Shown: positions 31,559 through 40,309, numbered from the stretch's first letter. The stretch is DNA of 51,052 nt from Castellaniella sp. (GCA_019104865.1 JAHRWZ010000096.1:1-51052); one strand, 5' to 3'. The notes: a model not told the origin generated them from the sequence alone. Numbers and translations are program-made.

Positions 31559-32435
31559 AAAACCCTTGCTGCGGGCCGTGCTGGGCTATTTCGGCCGCTG
31601 CCCCACCCGCACCCGGCTGCGCTGGGGGCGTGCGCTGGGCTGGCTGGTGCCGCGCCTGCTGAAGTCCCGCGCCCACGTCGTCCGGGTGAATCTGGCGCAC
31701 TGCTTCCCGGACCAGAATCAGGCCGAACGGGACGCCATGGCGCGCCGGCACTTCCACCTGCTGGCCCAGTCCTTCGTCGATCGCGGCCTGTGCTGGTTCG
31801 GCGACCGGCAGCGCATCCTGGACACCATCGAGCTGCAAGGCGAACATCATCTGCAAGCCCTGCTGGACCAGGGGCGGCGCATCCTGCTGTTCGCGCCGCA
31901 CTTCATCGGCCTGGATGCCGCAGCCACCCGCCTGACCCTGTTCCTGAAGGAATCCGCCACGATCTATACCCGGCAAAGCGACGCCGATGTCGACGAGATC
32001 GTCCGCCTGGGGCGCGGGCGCTTCAATCAGGTGCACCTGATCAGCCGCCACGACGGGGTGCGGGGCATGATCCGTTTGCTGCGTCGCAGCATTCCAGTGT
32101 ATTACCTGCCCGACATGGACTTCGGCCGGCACGGCAGCGCCTTCATCCCGTTTTTCGGCGTGCCGGCCGCCACCCTGCTGTCGGCCGCCCAGATCGCGTC
32201 ATCGCAGGATGCCGTCGTGGTGCCGATCATCAGCCGCCTGGACCCCGATACCGGCCGCTACCAGGTCACCGTGCATCCGCCCGTCGATCATTTCCCGGGG
32301 AACGACACCCCCGAAGCCGCCACCGCCCGTCTGAACGCGTTCATCGAAGACAATGTTCGTCCCGACCCCGCCCAATATTATTGGGTCCACCGGCGCTTCA
32401 AGACGCGCCCCGAAGGCGAAGCCGGCTTTTACTGA
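31545..32435 (+). CDS. lpxL: Lipid A acyltransferase, LpxL (HtrB) family, second copy
   Basis: A 296-residue paralogue of the preceding gene. The catalytic H-x4-D motif is [17 protein letters not shown] (H119, D124). [20 protein letters not shown] and [20 protein letters not shown] match LpxL/LpxP proteins, so this one looks closer to classical LpxL than its neighbour. The ATG at 31545 has GTGAGG just upstream; an ATG at 31518 is in frame. It ends 23 bp before dapF. Confidence 0.9.
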   Translation: MAFDKKPLLRAVLGYFGRCPTRTRLRWGRALGWLVPRLLKSRAHVVRVNLAHCFPDQNQAERDAMARRHFHLLAQSFVDRGLCWFGDRQRILDTIELQGEHHLQALLDQGRRILLFAPHFIGLDAAATRLTLFLKESATIYTRQSDADVDEIVRLGRGRFNQVHLISRHDGVRGMIRLLRRSIPVYYLPDMDFGRHGSAFIPFFGVPAATLLSAAQIASSQDAVVVPIISRLDPDTGRYQVTVHPPVDHFPGNDTPEAATARLNAFIEDNVRPDPAQYYWVHRRFKTRPEGEAGFY

Positions 32436-32458
32436 GACTTTTGCGGGATAATGCCTCG

Positions 32459-33331
32459 ATGATCTGGAACTTCACCAAAATGCATGGCGCCGGCAACGAC
32501 TTCGTCGTCCTGGACGGCGTACGCCAGCCCATCCAGCTGACCCCCGAACGCGCCCGCGCCCTGGCCGACCGTCATTTCGGCATCGGCGCCGACCAGGTGC
32601 TGCTGGTCGAGGAACCCCTGGACCCCGAAGCGGATTTCCGCTACCGGATCTTCAACGCCGATGGCAGTGAAGTCGAACACTGCGGCAACGGCGCACGCTG
32701 CTTCGTGCGTTTCGTCCATGAACAGGGGCTGTCGAAGCGCAACCCGCTGCGCGCCGAGATCGCCACGGGGCTCATCGTATTGCACGAATCCGACGACGGC
32801 CTGGTCACGGTGGACATGGGGCATACCTGGTTCACGCCCGACCGCCTGGCCTTCGACGCCACCGGCCTGGCGACCCGGCCCGACGGCGGCGACACGCTAT
32901 ACGGCCTGGACCTGCCCGGCGAGGCATCCGAGATCTGGTGTTCCCTGGTGGCAATCTCGAACCCCCATGCCGTCGTGCTGGTGGACGATACGGAAGCCTA
33001 TCCCGTCGGCCGCATCGGCCCGGCCATCGAAAGCCATCGGCGCTTTGCGCAGCGCGTCAATGCCGGGTTCATGCAGGTCGTGGACCGGCACCACATCCGC
33101 CTGCGGGTCTACGAACGCGGCGCGGGCGAAACCCTGGCCTGCGGGACGGGCGCCTGCGCAGCTGCCGTGGCCGGCATCCGGCGGGGTCTGCTGGACAGCC
33201 CTGTGCGCGTCGATACCCACGGTGGTACGCTGCAGATCGAATGGAACGGCCAGACTCTGCGGATGCAGGGCACGGCCACCACGGTTTTTCAAGGCCAGGT
33301 CGATATCGATGCCCTGGTCGCCTCCCGCTGA
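32459..33331 (+). CDS. dapF: Diaminopimelate epimerase
   Basis: A 290-residue enzyme that interconverts LL- and meso-diaminopimelate for lysine and peptidoglycan. [15 protein letters not shown] opens the protein. The two catalytic cysteines lie in EHCGNGARC (C75) and LACGTGAC (C228). A longer open frame upstream belongs to a shadow reading across the acyltransferase; the ATG at 32459 gives the family's normal length. It precedes a DUF484 gene and xerC, a conserved proteobacterial order. Confidence 0.96.
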   Translation: MIWNFTKMHGAGNDFVVLDGVRQPIQLTPERARALADRHFGIGADQVLLVEEPLDPEADFRYRIFNADGSEVEHCGNGARCFVRFVHEQGLSKRNPLRAEIATGLIVLHESDDGLVTVDMGHTWFTPDRLAFDATGLATRPDGGDTLYGLDLPGEASEIWCSLVAISNPHAVVLVDDTEAYPVGRIGPAIESHRRFAQRVNAGFMQVVDRHHIRLRVYERGAGETLACGTGACAAAVAGIRRGLLDSPVRVDTHGGTLQIEWNGQTLRMQGTATTVFQGQVDIDALVASR

Positions 33332-33343
33332 CGGAACGCCGAC

Positions 33344-34024
33344 ATGACACAGGAAGCCCTGACCGCCCAGGAAGTGGCGGATTACCTGAGCCAGAACCCC
33401 CGGTTCTTCGAGGACCACGCCGACGTCTTCTCGACGCTCAGCGTGCCGCACCCGCACCAGGCCCGCGCGATTTCGTTGGGCGAACGTCAGGTCATGACGC
33501 TGCGCGGCCGGGTCAAAGAACACGAACAGCGCCTGATGCAGCTGCTGCAAAATGCCGGCGGCAACGAACGCATCAACCACGCACTGATGCAATGGTGCGC
33601 CCGGATGCTGTCCGAACCGGACGCGCTGCAAATCCCGGCCCACATCATCCGCAGCCTGGCCGATCAGTTCGACCTGAACGCCATCGCCCTGCGGATCTGG
33701 GATCTGCCCGCCCTGCGGGACAGCGAATTCGCGCAGGACGTCACCCCCGAAATCCGCCGCTACACCGCTGAACTTCCCCGCCCCTACTGCGGTCCGCTGA
33801 AGGGTCAGGAAGCCGCCGCCTGGCTGGCTTCCGAGCCCACATCGCTTGCCATCCTGCCGCTGCGCACCCTCACCGGAAAGGACCCCGTCGGCCTGCTGGT
33901 GCTGGGGGCCGACGATCCCAAGCGCTTCACCCCCGACATGGGCACGGCATTCCTGGAACTGATCGCATCCCTAGCCGGCGCAGCGCTGGGCCGGCTGGCG
34001 GCACCGGCCCCGGAAGCCGCCTGA
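33344..34024 (+). CDS. DUF484 family protein
   Basis: A 226-residue protein of the DUF484 family, a GAF-like fold. The N-terminus LTAQEVADYLSQNPRFFEDH and VPHPHQARAISLGERQ are its hallmarks; an early helical region is followed by the GAF-like domain. The function is unknown. It lies 12 bp after dapF and 77 bp before xerC, the same order as dapF-yigA-xerC in E. coli, so it is probably co-transcribed with both. Confidence 0.92.
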   Translation: MTQEALTAQEVADYLSQNPRFFEDHADVFSTLSVPHPHQARAISLGERQVMTLRGRVKEHEQRLMQLLQNAGGNERINHALMQWCARMLSEPDALQIPAHIIRSLADQFDLNAIALRIWDLPALRDSEFAQDVTPEIRRYTAELPRPYCGPLKGQEAAAWLASEPTSLAILPLRTLTGKDPVGLLVLGADDPKRFTPDMGTAFLELIASLAGAALGRLAAPAPEAA

Positions 34025-34101
34025 CGGCGCCCTGGCGGCCCGTTCCGGATCCACGCAAGCCCGGGGCCTGATCGCCAATCGACCGGATGGAATCCATCGC
34101 C

Positions 34102-35061
34102 ATGTCAACAGAAGACGCGCAGCGGATCGAATCCTGGCTCGACGAGCTTGGCGCCCAGCAGCGCTACTCGCCGCACACGATCGCTGCCTACCGGCGCGAT
34201 CTGCGCGCCCTGCGGCAATGCTTTCCCGACCAGGATCTGGACGCGATAAGTGAAGCGCACATCCGCCAGGCGCTGGGGCGCCTGCATGCACAGGGTCATC
34301 AGCCTCGCAGCCTGGCCCGAACCCTGTCCGCCTGGCGTGCCTACTTCGAATGGCGGGCCCCCGCCGCGGGCCTGACCTGCAATCCGGCCCATGGGGTGCG
34401 CGCCCCGCGCATCCCGCGCAGCCTGCCCAAAGCGCTATCCGTCGATCAGGCCCAGGCACTGCTGGACCGCTCGCAATTGCCGCCTGCCGATAGCCCCATC
34501 GAAAAGCGCGACATGGCCATGTTCGAGATTCTGTATTCCGGCGGACTGCGGCTATCCGAACTGGTCGGCCTGGACTGGCAGCCCCTGCGAGAATCCGGCT
34601 ACGCCTCGCACAGCTGGATCCAGCTGGACGAACAGGAAGCCATCGTCCAAGGCAAGGGACGCAAGACCCGGGCCGTCCCGCTGGGGCGTCATGCGGCGCA
34701 GGCCATCCGGGACTGGCTGGCCGTGCGCAGCCAGCTGCTGCCCCCCGAGCCGGACACCGACACCCGCGCCGCCCTGTTCCTGGGTGCCCGGGGCCGGCGC
34801 GTCAGCCCACGCGTAGTGCAGTTGCAACTGCAGGCCCTGGCACAGCGCGTCGGCCTGCAGTTGCACGTGCATCCGCACAGCCTGCGGCACAGCTTTGCCA
34901 GCCACCTGCTGCAATCGTCGCAGGATCTGCGCGCCGTGCAGGAACTGCTGGGGCATGCCAACATCGCCACCACCCAGATCTATACGCGACTGGATTTCCA
35001 GCACCTGGCGGCCAGCTACGACCAGGCGCACCCGCGGGCAAGGCGGAAGTCGAAAGACTAA
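34102..35061 (+). CDS. xerC: Tyrosine recombinase XerC
   Basis: A 319-residue site-specific recombinase that, with XerD, resolves chromosome dimers at dif. A SAM-like N-terminal domain (to about 90) is followed by the catalytic domain with R150 (SGGLRLSEL), K185 (GKGRKTR), H259 and R262 (HPHSLRHSFA), H285 (LLGHANI) and Y294 (TQIYTRLD), a complete active site. ATGs at 34087 and 34102 are possible; the GGAA between them favours 34102. Family membership and the dapF-DUF484-xerC order make XerC rather than a phage integrase. The stop overlaps the convergent znuA stop by 4 bp. Confidence 0.94.
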   Translation: MSTEDAQRIESWLDELGAQQRYSPHTIAAYRRDLRALRQCFPDQDLDAISEAHIRQALGRLHAQGHQPRSLARTLSAWRAYFEWRAPAAGLTCNPAHGVRAPRIPRSLPKALSVDQAQALLDRSQLPPADSPIEKRDMAMFEILYSGGLRLSELVGLDWQPLRESGYASHSWIQLDEQEAIVQGKGRKTRAVPLGRHAAQAIRDWLAVRSQLLPPEPDTDTRAALFLGARGRRVSPRVVQLQLQALAQRVGLQLHVHPHSLRHSFASHLLQSSQDLRAVQELLGHANIATTQIYTRLDFQHLAASYDQAHPRARRKSKD

Positions 35062-36032
35062 TGTCCGGATGCCGTGAAGGCCTTCATCAACTGCTGCGTG
35101 TTCCAGCGGAACATCCCCAGATAAGTCGAAGCCTCGTGCCTCGGCCGATCCAGCGTATCGGCATACAGCGTTCCACCCATCGTCACGCCCGCTTCCTGGG
35201 CAAGCTGCTCCAGCGCCCTGGAATTGCCCCCCTGTTCCAAAAATAGCGCCCGAACGTGATCGGCGCGAATCCGCTTGAGCAAGTCGGCCATGGCGCGAGC
35301 GGATGGTTCCGCCTCGCTGGACACGCCCACCAACGACAGGATACGGATGCCATAGGCAGCACCGAGGTACCCGAACGCGTCATGGGACGTCGCCAGCGCG
35401 CGCCGATCCTCGGGGATCGCGGCCAGTTGCTGGCGCCATTGCGCATCGGCCTGACGCAGCTTCTGGACATAGGCATCGGCCCGGGCCAGATAGGCCGACG
35501 CATGGGCGGGATCGGCCTGCGCCAGGCCCTGGGCGATGTTCCGCACATACTGCACGCCATTGGCCAGGTCCTGCCAGGCATGCGGATCGGCCGTACCCGG
35601 TGCGGCATCTTCGCTTTCCCCCGGCCCGACCAGCCTGACCTTCACCCCGTGGGACGCAACGATTTCCCGCCCCTTGAAGTCGGAGGCTTCCAGCAAACGC
35701 GGCATCCAGGCTTCCAGCCCAAGGCCGTTGAGCACCAGCACCTGGGCCGCGCCCAGGGCGCGCGCATCGCGCGGACTGGGCTCGAACGTATGCGCCTCAC
35801 GCATCGGCCCGATCAGGACATCCAGGTGGATGTCGTCGCCGCCGACCTCGCGCGTCATGTCCCCCAGGATGGAGAACGAGGCCACCACGCGCAACCGGTC
35901 TTCGCGACCCGCCGCTGGCACCGCGCCACTGGCTGCCGCCTGGGCGAAAGCCGCCGACTGCAGCGCCAGCCACAGGCACAGTCCGATACCCGCCCACAGA
36001 CCCGCCCGCCTAACCCGAAAACCATCCGACAT
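35058..36032 (-). CDS. znuA: Zinc ABC transporter substrate-binding protein (ZnuA-like)
   Basis: A 324-residue periplasmic metal receptor with a signal peptide to about residue 31. Putative metal ligands are H81 (EAHTFEPSP), H151 (DPHAWQD), H217 (TSHDAFGYL) and D292 (YADTLD). A histidine at the third position, rather than the glutamate of manganese receptors, favours zinc. The His-rich loop of E. coli ZnuA is absent. It is the last gene of znuC-znuB-znuA, 3 bp after znuB, and lies across from zur. Manganese or iron specificity is less likely but not excluded. Confidence 0.88.
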   Translation of the reverse strand: MSDGFRVRRAGLWAGIGLCLWLALQSAAFAQAAASGAVPAAGREDRLRVVASFSILGDMTREVGGDDIHLDVLIGPMREAHTFEPSPRDARALGAAQVLVLNGLGLEAWMPRLLEASDFKGREIVASHGVKVRLVGPGESEDAAPGTADPHAWQDLANGVQYVRNIAQGLAQADPAHASAYLARADAYVQKLRQADAQWRQQLAAIPEDRRALATSHDAFGYLGAAYGIRILSLVGVSSEAEPSARAMADLLKRIRADHVRALFLEQGGNSRALEQLAQEAGVTMGGTLYADTLDRPRHEASTYLGMFRWNTQQLMKAFTASGH

Positions 36033-36035
36033 GCT

Positions 36036-36935
36036 TCATTCCTCTATGGATTGCAACAAGCGGGCGCGCCGCGCCCGCGCCTGACGCGCCGTTTGCAACA
36101 GCCCGCCATAAGGCCCGAAACCGACCGACAGGAAATGCGTCACCCCTGCGGCCAGGATGATGGCGGGCGACGCCGCCACATCCGCGTAATAGGACACCAA
36201 CAGGCCGGCGTAGGATGCGCATGCCCCCAGCACGGCGGCCAACACCATCTGGGAGCCCACCGAGCGCACCCAGAACCGCGCCGCTGTGGCGGGCAGCATC
36301 ATGATCCCCACCACCATCAGGGTGCCCAGCACCTGGAAGCCCGCCACCAGATTCAGGACCAGCAGCAGCAGGAACCCCATGTGAGCCCAGGCCCCCGCGC
36401 GCCCCTCGGTTCTCAGGAACAGAGGATCCAGGCACTCGGTGACCAGCACCCGGAACATCCCGGCCAGCGCCAGCAACGTGATGCTTGCGACCGCCGTCAC
36501 CAGCAGCAGCGCCGCTTCGCTCAGGCCCAGCACCGTGCCAAACAGCACATGGATCAGATCCAGATTGGTGCCCTTCAGGGAAACCAGCAGCACGCCCAGC
36601 CCCAGGGAAACCAGATAGAACGCGGCAAAACTGGCGTCTTCACGCAGGGGGGTCAGGCGCGCGACCATCCCTGCCAGCAAGGCCACGACGACCCCGGTCA
36701 CCAGCCCGCCCACCGTCATGGCTGTCATGGACAGCCCGGCCGTCAGGAACCCGACCGCCACCCCGGGCAGGATGGCATGCGCCATGGCATCGCCCATCAG
36801 GCTCAGGCGCCGCAGCACCAGAAACACGCCCAGCGGCCCCGCCGCGAAAGCCAGCGCCCAGGATCCCGCCAGGGCGCGGCGCATGAAACCGAACTCGATG
36901 AACGGCTGCACCAGCACATCCCACAGATGGATCAC
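36036..36935 (-). CDS. znuB: Zinc ABC transporter permease (ZnuB-like)
   Basis: A 299-residue permease with eight or nine membrane segments, with SLMGDAMAHAILPGVAVGFL and FQVLGTLMVVGIMMLPATAA typical of the ABC-3 metal permease family. The start is taken as GTG at 36935, which overlaps the znuC stop as GTGA and has GGGGGG 5-6 nt upstream. A GTG at 36953 is also in frame. Gene order and coupling fit a single transport operon. Confidence 0.9.
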   Translation of the reverse strand: MIHLWDVLVQPFIEFGFMRRALAGSWALAFAAGPLGVFLVLRRLSLMGDAMAHAILPGVAVGFLTAGLSMTAMTVGGLVTGVVVALLAGMVARLTPLREDASFAAFYLVSLGLGVLLVSLKGTNLDLIHVLFGTVLGLSEAALLLVTAVASITLLALAGMFRVLVTECLDPLFLRTEGRAGAWAHMGFLLLLVLNLVAGFQVLGTLMVVGIMMLPATAARFWVRSVGSQMVLAAVLGACASYAGLLVSYYADVAASPAIILAAGVTHFLSVGFGPYGGLLQTARQARARRARLLQSIEE

Positions 36936-37747
36936 GACAGCCCCCCGGCGCACAAATGACGGGCCAGATGCAGATTGGCGTGACTGAGCACCCGGTCAGT
37001 GGGCCCCCAGTCCACGACCTGCCCCGCCAGCAGCAGCGCCTGCGGGAAATGGGCCCGCACCATGTCCAGATCGTGCAGCACGGCGATCACGGTGCGCCCT
37101 TCCTCGTGCCACTGATGCAGCAGCGCCAGCAGATCCTCGGTTGTCGCCCGGTCCACCGCCGCGAACGGCTCGTCCAGCAGGATCACCCGGGCATCCCGCA
37201 GCATCAGCCTGGCAAACAGCGCCCGCTGCAATTGGCCGCCCGAGAGCGTATTGACCGACTGATGGCCGAACCCCGCCAGGCCCACGGCCTGCAGGACCGC
37301 CTCGACCCGGTCGCGCCCCTCCGTGTCCAGCCCACGCCAGGCGCCCATCCGGTGCCAGGCCCCCAGGGCCACCAGGTCGAAGGTGCTGATCGGAAAATCG
37401 AGGTCGAGTTCGGCGGACTGCGGTAGACAAGCCAGGCTGCGCGCCAGCGCCGGGTCGATCCGGATGTGCCCGCGAGCCGGGCTCAGGCGCCCCGTCAGTG
37501 CCTTGATCAAGGTCGACTTGCCCGCCCCGTTGGGGCCCACCAGCGCTGTGAGAGTCCCGCTGGCAAACATGCCACAGGCATCGCGCACCGCGATCCGGTC
37601 GCGCCATCCCAGCCAGACCTGCTGCAGTTCGATGGCCGGCACGACGGCAAAGTCGGCATCCCGAGCGGCTTGAGCCGCCTGCGGGAGGCCGTCCGCGGAA
37701 ATCCCGTGGACGGAGCACGTGGCGGCCACGCTTTGGCTCACCACCAT
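36932..37747 (-). CDS. znuC: Zinc ABC transporter ATP-binding protein (ZnuC-like)
   Basis: About 271 residues. Walker A is VGPNGAGKSTLIKAL, the signature NTLSGGQLQRALFARLM and Walker B ILLDEPFAAVD. The C-terminal domain is slightly extended, as in metal ABC ATPases. The first 35 residues before VVPAIELQQVWLGW are not conserved. In-frame starts are GTG 37774, ATG 37759 and ATG 37747; I chose 37747 because it overlaps the end of a small upstream frame and has GATGGG upstream. It is the first long gene of znuCBA and is divergent from zur. Confidence 0.88.
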   Translation of the reverse strand: MVVSQSVAATCSVHGISADGLPQAAQAARDADFAVVPAIELQQVWLGWRDRIAVRDACGMFASGTLTALVGPNGAGKSTLIKALTGRLSPARGHIRIDPALARSLACLPQSAELDLDFPISTFDLVALGAWHRMGAWRGLDTEGRDRVEAVLQAVGLAGFGHQSVNTLSGGQLQRALFARLMLRDARVILLDEPFAAVDRATTEDLLALLHQWHEEGRTVIAVLHDLDMVRAHFPQALLLAGQVVDWGPTDRVLSHANLHLARHLCAGGLS

Positions 37748-37881
37748 TGCAACGCCCATCCCGTCAGCAGCCACAGCAGCAGGATGGCCCAGGCCACACG
37801 CCGCATGCGGCTGGCCGCCGACAACAGCAAGGAAGATCCCCGATAGTGATCAGGGCGTGAAAATGGGGAAAATCGCGGCAT
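37738..37881 (-). CDS. Possible 47-residue single-span membrane protein upstream of znuC
   Basis: An ATG at 37881 opens a 47-codon frame that ends at 37738, overlapping the znuC start by 10 bp. The first 28 residues are polar and basic (MPRFSPFSRPDHYRGSS, later SRMRR). They are followed by one strongly hydrophobic, Trp-rich segment (VAWAILLLWLLTGWALQWW). A basic N-terminus before a single span is what a real small membrane protein would show. There is no clear ribosome-binding site and I recognise no homologue, so this is a candidate only. Confidence 0.3.
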   Translation of the reverse strand: MPRFSPFSRPDHYRGSSLLLSAASRMRRVAWAILLLWLLTGWALQWW

Positions 37882-37930
37882 GATGAGCGCTGCAGGCAGG
37901 GTGATTTCCGGGAATACGGATTCAACGTTC

Positions 37931-37948
37931 GTTATGTTATAACATAAC
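37931..37948. promoter_or_regulatory. Zur operator (18-bp perfect palindrome)
   Basis: GTTATGTTATAACATAAC is a perfect palindrome and matches the GTTATNNNATAAC-like core known for Zur boxes of gamma- and beta-proteobacteria. It lies between the divergent zur and znuCBA genes and ends only 4 bp before the zur ATG. Its TATAAC can also serve as a -10 in either direction, so bound Zur would block both promoters. Confidence 0.82.
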
Positions 37949-37952
37949 CATC

Positions 37953-38429
37953 ATGAACAAGAAGGCTCATTCCCATTCCGGTTCTGCCATCGACCAGCGT
38001 CTGCACACGGCCGAACGGCTCTGCGAACAACACGGTTCCCGGCTGACGCCGCTGCGCCGCCTGGTGCTGGCGACTCTGCTGCGGCACCCGGGCAGCATGA
38101 AGGCATACGAACTGCTCGACGCGCTGCGGGTGGCGCAGCCTGGCGCGGCGCCACCCACGGTGTACCGCGCACTGGATTTCCTGACCGAACAGGGCCTGAT
38201 CCATCGCCTGGATGCGGTCAACGCCTGGAGCGCCTGCACAGACGCGGGCGGCGACCCCCATGATCTGCTGATCGTGTGCACCCGCTGCGGCACTGTCGCC
38301 GAACTCAGCGACCCCGCGCTCAGCCAGCGGCTGGCGGATTGCGTCGCACAGGCCGGTTTCGTCCTGGACGGTCACGAAACCGAACTGCGCGCCGTCTGCA
38401 CACGCTGCCAGCAGGCAGGTTTGCCCTAA
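37953..38429 (+). CDS. zur: Fur-family regulator, zinc uptake regulator (Zur)
   Basis: A 158-residue Fur-family repressor. The winged helix is at about 15-85 (LTPLRRLVLATLLRHPGSMK, then APPTVYRALDFLTEQGLI). The metal-binding domain holds two CxxC pairs, C109/C112 and C149/C152, plus H103 (DPHDLLIVCTRC), as in structural-zinc Fur proteins. Its place opposite znuCBA, the Zur-type palindrome and the adjacent COG0523 GTPase point to zinc. No ribosome-binding site fits between the operator and the ATG at 37953, so the mRNA may be leaderless. Manganese or iron sensing is less likely. Confidence 0.88.
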   Translation: MNKKAHSHSGSAIDQRLHTAERLCEQHGSRLTPLRRLVLATLLRHPGSMKAYELLDALRVAQPGAAPPTVYRALDFLTEQGLIHRLDAVNAWSACTDAGGDPHDLLIVCTRCGTVAELSDPALSQRLADCVAQAGFVLDGHETELRAVCTRCQQAGLP

Positions 38430-38549
38430 ACCCGGGCCTATGATGTAATCGCATGCTGATCGCCCAAGCCTCTTGACAAGGACTACGGCTGCGGAAACGA
38501 ATTCTGGCGGCCGACATCACGGGGATGGCGTATCGCACTGAGGTCCACC

Positions 38550-39659
38550 ATGAACGCTGCCAATTCTGCCCGCTCCACCGATTCCATGATCCCCGTTACC
38601 GTGCTGACCGGTTTTCTGGGGGCGGGCAAAACCACGCTGCTGCGCCGCATCCTGACGGAATTCCACGGCCAGCGCATCGCCGTCATCGAAAATGAATTCG
38701 GCGAAGAAAACATCGACAATGACCTGCTGGTGCAGGACAGCGACGAGCAGGTCATCGAACTGAGCAATGGCTGCGTCTGCTGCACGGTGCGCGGCGACCT
38801 GATCCGCACCCTGAACGACCTGGCGACCCGCCGCGACGATGGCGCGGTGCGTTTCGATCGCGTCATCATCGAAACCACCGGCATGGCCAATCCGGGGCCG
38901 GTGTGCCAGACCTTCTTCATGGACGACGACATCGCCGAGACCTACCGGCTCGACGCCGTCATCACGGTGGTGGATGCCAAACACGGCATGGCCACGCTGG
39001 ATCGCCAGGAAGAGGCCCAGCGCCAGGTGGGGTTTGCCGACCGTATCCTGGTGTCCAAAAAGGACCTGGTCAACGAGGCCGACTACGAGGCACTGCGCGC
39101 CCGCCTGGTGCGCATCAACCCGCGCGCTTCGATCACGCCGGCGCACTTCGGCGAAACCGACCTGACGACCCTGCTGGACGTCAGCGGCTTCGACCTGGAC
39201 ACGATCCTGGATATCGATCCGGAATTCCTGGCCGAGGAAGAGGCCCACGATCACGACCACGGTCATGACCATGATCACCACGATCACGACCATGATGACG
39301 AGGACGGCCACCACGCCTGCGGCCCCGCCTGCGGGCACGATCACCACCACGCGCACCACAGCGACGACATCGGTGCCTTTGTCTTCCGCTCCAACCGGGC
39401 GTTCGACCCGGAACGGCTGGAAGACTTCCTGGGCGGCATCGTTCAGGTCTACGGCCCCGACCTGCTGCGCTACAAGGGCATCCTGTACATCAAGGGCATC
39501 AACCGCCGCATGCTGTTCCAGGGCGTGCACATGATGATGGGCGCCGAACCCGGCAAACCCTGGAAAGCCAGTGAAAAACCGAATACCCGGCTGGTATTCA
39601 TCGGCCGTAAACTGCCTCAGGACATCTTCACTCAGGGGCTCGAACAATGCCTGGCCTGA
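38550..39659 (+). CDS. COG0523 (CobW/ZNG1-type) GTPase with His-rich metal-binding loop
   Basis: A 369-residue G3E GTPase and metallochaperone. Walker A is GFLGAGKTT (21-29), the CxCC metal motif is GCVCC (C75, C77, C78), and EETTGMANPGP-like and the GTP-binding SKKD follow. Residues 233-270 form a loop of about 20 histidines with aspartates and two cysteines (HACGPACGHDHHH). The CobW C-terminal domain follows. Proteins of this type deliver zinc to client enzymes under zinc limitation. The zur gene lies 120 bp upstream on the same strand, but I see no second Zur box here. Cobalt chaperoning for cobalamin is an alternative. Confidence 0.9.
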   Translation: MNAANSARSTDSMIPVTVLTGFLGAGKTTLLRRILTEFHGQRIAVIENEFGEENIDNDLLVQDSDEQVIELSNGCVCCTVRGDLIRTLNDLATRRDDGAVRFDRVIIETTGMANPGPVCQTFFMDDDIAETYRLDAVITVVDAKHGMATLDRQEEAQRQVGFADRILVSKKDLVNEADYEALRARLVRINPRASITPAHFGETDLTTLLDVSGFDLDTILDIDPEFLAEEEAHDHDHGHDHDHHDHDHDDEDGHHACGPACGHDHHHAHHSDDIGAFVFRSNRAFDPERLEDFLGGIVQVYGPDLLRYKGILYIKGINRRMLFQGVHMMMGAEPGKPWKASEKPNTRLVFIGRKLPQDIFTQGLEQCLA

Positions 39660-39737
39660 CCACCCGCCCCGCGCTGCCCCGCTGTATTTTCGGGATGCGG
39701 ACGACAGGCCCCGGCACATAATATGGAAGGACACAAC

Positions 39738-40178
39738 ATGGCTAGCAAATCCGGCACCAAAACCCCGGCCAAGCTTCTGACCGAAACAGAACTGTTGGCG
39801 ATGCCCGAACAGGACTACATGAACGAAGCACAGCTGGCGTTCTTTCGCGATCGCCTGCATCAGCTCGAACATGAAATCCTGACCAACGCGGGCGCCACCA
39901 CGGAAAACCTGCGTGAAACGCAGTACGTGCCAGATCCGGCCGACCGCGCCACCATCGAAGAGGAACACGCACTGGAATTGCGCACGCGCGACCGCGAACG
40001 CAAGCTGCTGAAGAAAGTCCAGCAGTCCATTGCCCGCATCGATTCAGGCGAATATGGCTGGTGCGAGGAAACCGGCGAACCCATTGGGATCGCCCGCCTG
40101 CTGGCACGCCCCACGGCCACCCTGTCCCTCGAGGCACAGGAACGCCGCGAAATGCGGCAAAAGCTCTACGGCGACTGA
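39738..40178 (+). CDS. dksA: RNA polymerase-binding transcription factor DksA (zinc-finger cysteines mostly lost)
   Basis: A 146-residue secondary-channel factor that works with ppGpp. The coiled-coil tip DPADRAT (D66, D69) is intact and the C-terminal helix follows. Of the four zinc-finger cysteines of E. coli DksA only C109 remains (YGWCEETGEPIG); the others are T112, S130 and A133 (ATLSLEAQ). Such zinc-independent DksA forms are known in Burkholderiales and as DksA2 in Pseudomonas, so this should be functional. AAGGA supports the ATG at 39738 over 39723. It lies between the zinc genes and hslVU. Confidence 0.94.
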   Translation: MASKSGTKTPAKLLTETELLAMPEQDYMNEAQLAFFRDRLHQLEHEILTNAGATTENLRETQYVPDPADRATIEEEHALELRTRDRERKLLKKVQQSIARIDSGEYGWCEETGEPIGIARLLARPTATLSLEAQERREMRQKLYGD

Positions 40179-40223
40179 TCGGAGCTTCCTCCTTGCCGGG
40201 TACCGCCGCCACGCGGCCCGCCA

Positions 40224-40254
40224 GACCCTTGTCACCCCCCTGTCGACAAGGGTC
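40224..40254 (+). terminator. Hairpin between dksA and hslV
   Basis: GACCCTTGTC (40224-40233) pairs with GACAAGGGTC (40245-40254), a 10-bp perfect stem with an 11-nt loop, 45 bp after the dksA stop. It is followed by GCTCTT rather than a T-run, so it is a weak terminator candidate that would separate dksA from the heat-shock unit. Confidence 0.5.
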
Positions 40255-40280
40255 GCTCTTCGCCCGCGCGCCGGATCGCA

Positions 40281-40309
40281 CTTGAACTTTCCGCCCGCCA
40301 CCCCCATGT
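40281..40309 (+). promoter_or_regulatory. Sigma-32 heat-shock promoter of hslVU
   Basis: CTTGAA (40281-40286) and CCCCATGT (40302-40309) match the sigma-32 -35 and -10 consensus (CTTGAA, CCCCATNT) with a 15-bp spacer. The start would be near 40316, leaving a leader of about 19 nt with AAGAGAG before the hslV ATG. Confidence 0.85.

Noticed and set aside
34102..35061. Phage integrase or integron recombinase
   Set aside because: Although a tyrosine recombinase, it sits in the conserved dapF-DUF484-xerC order with no attachment site, tRNA or cargo genes.
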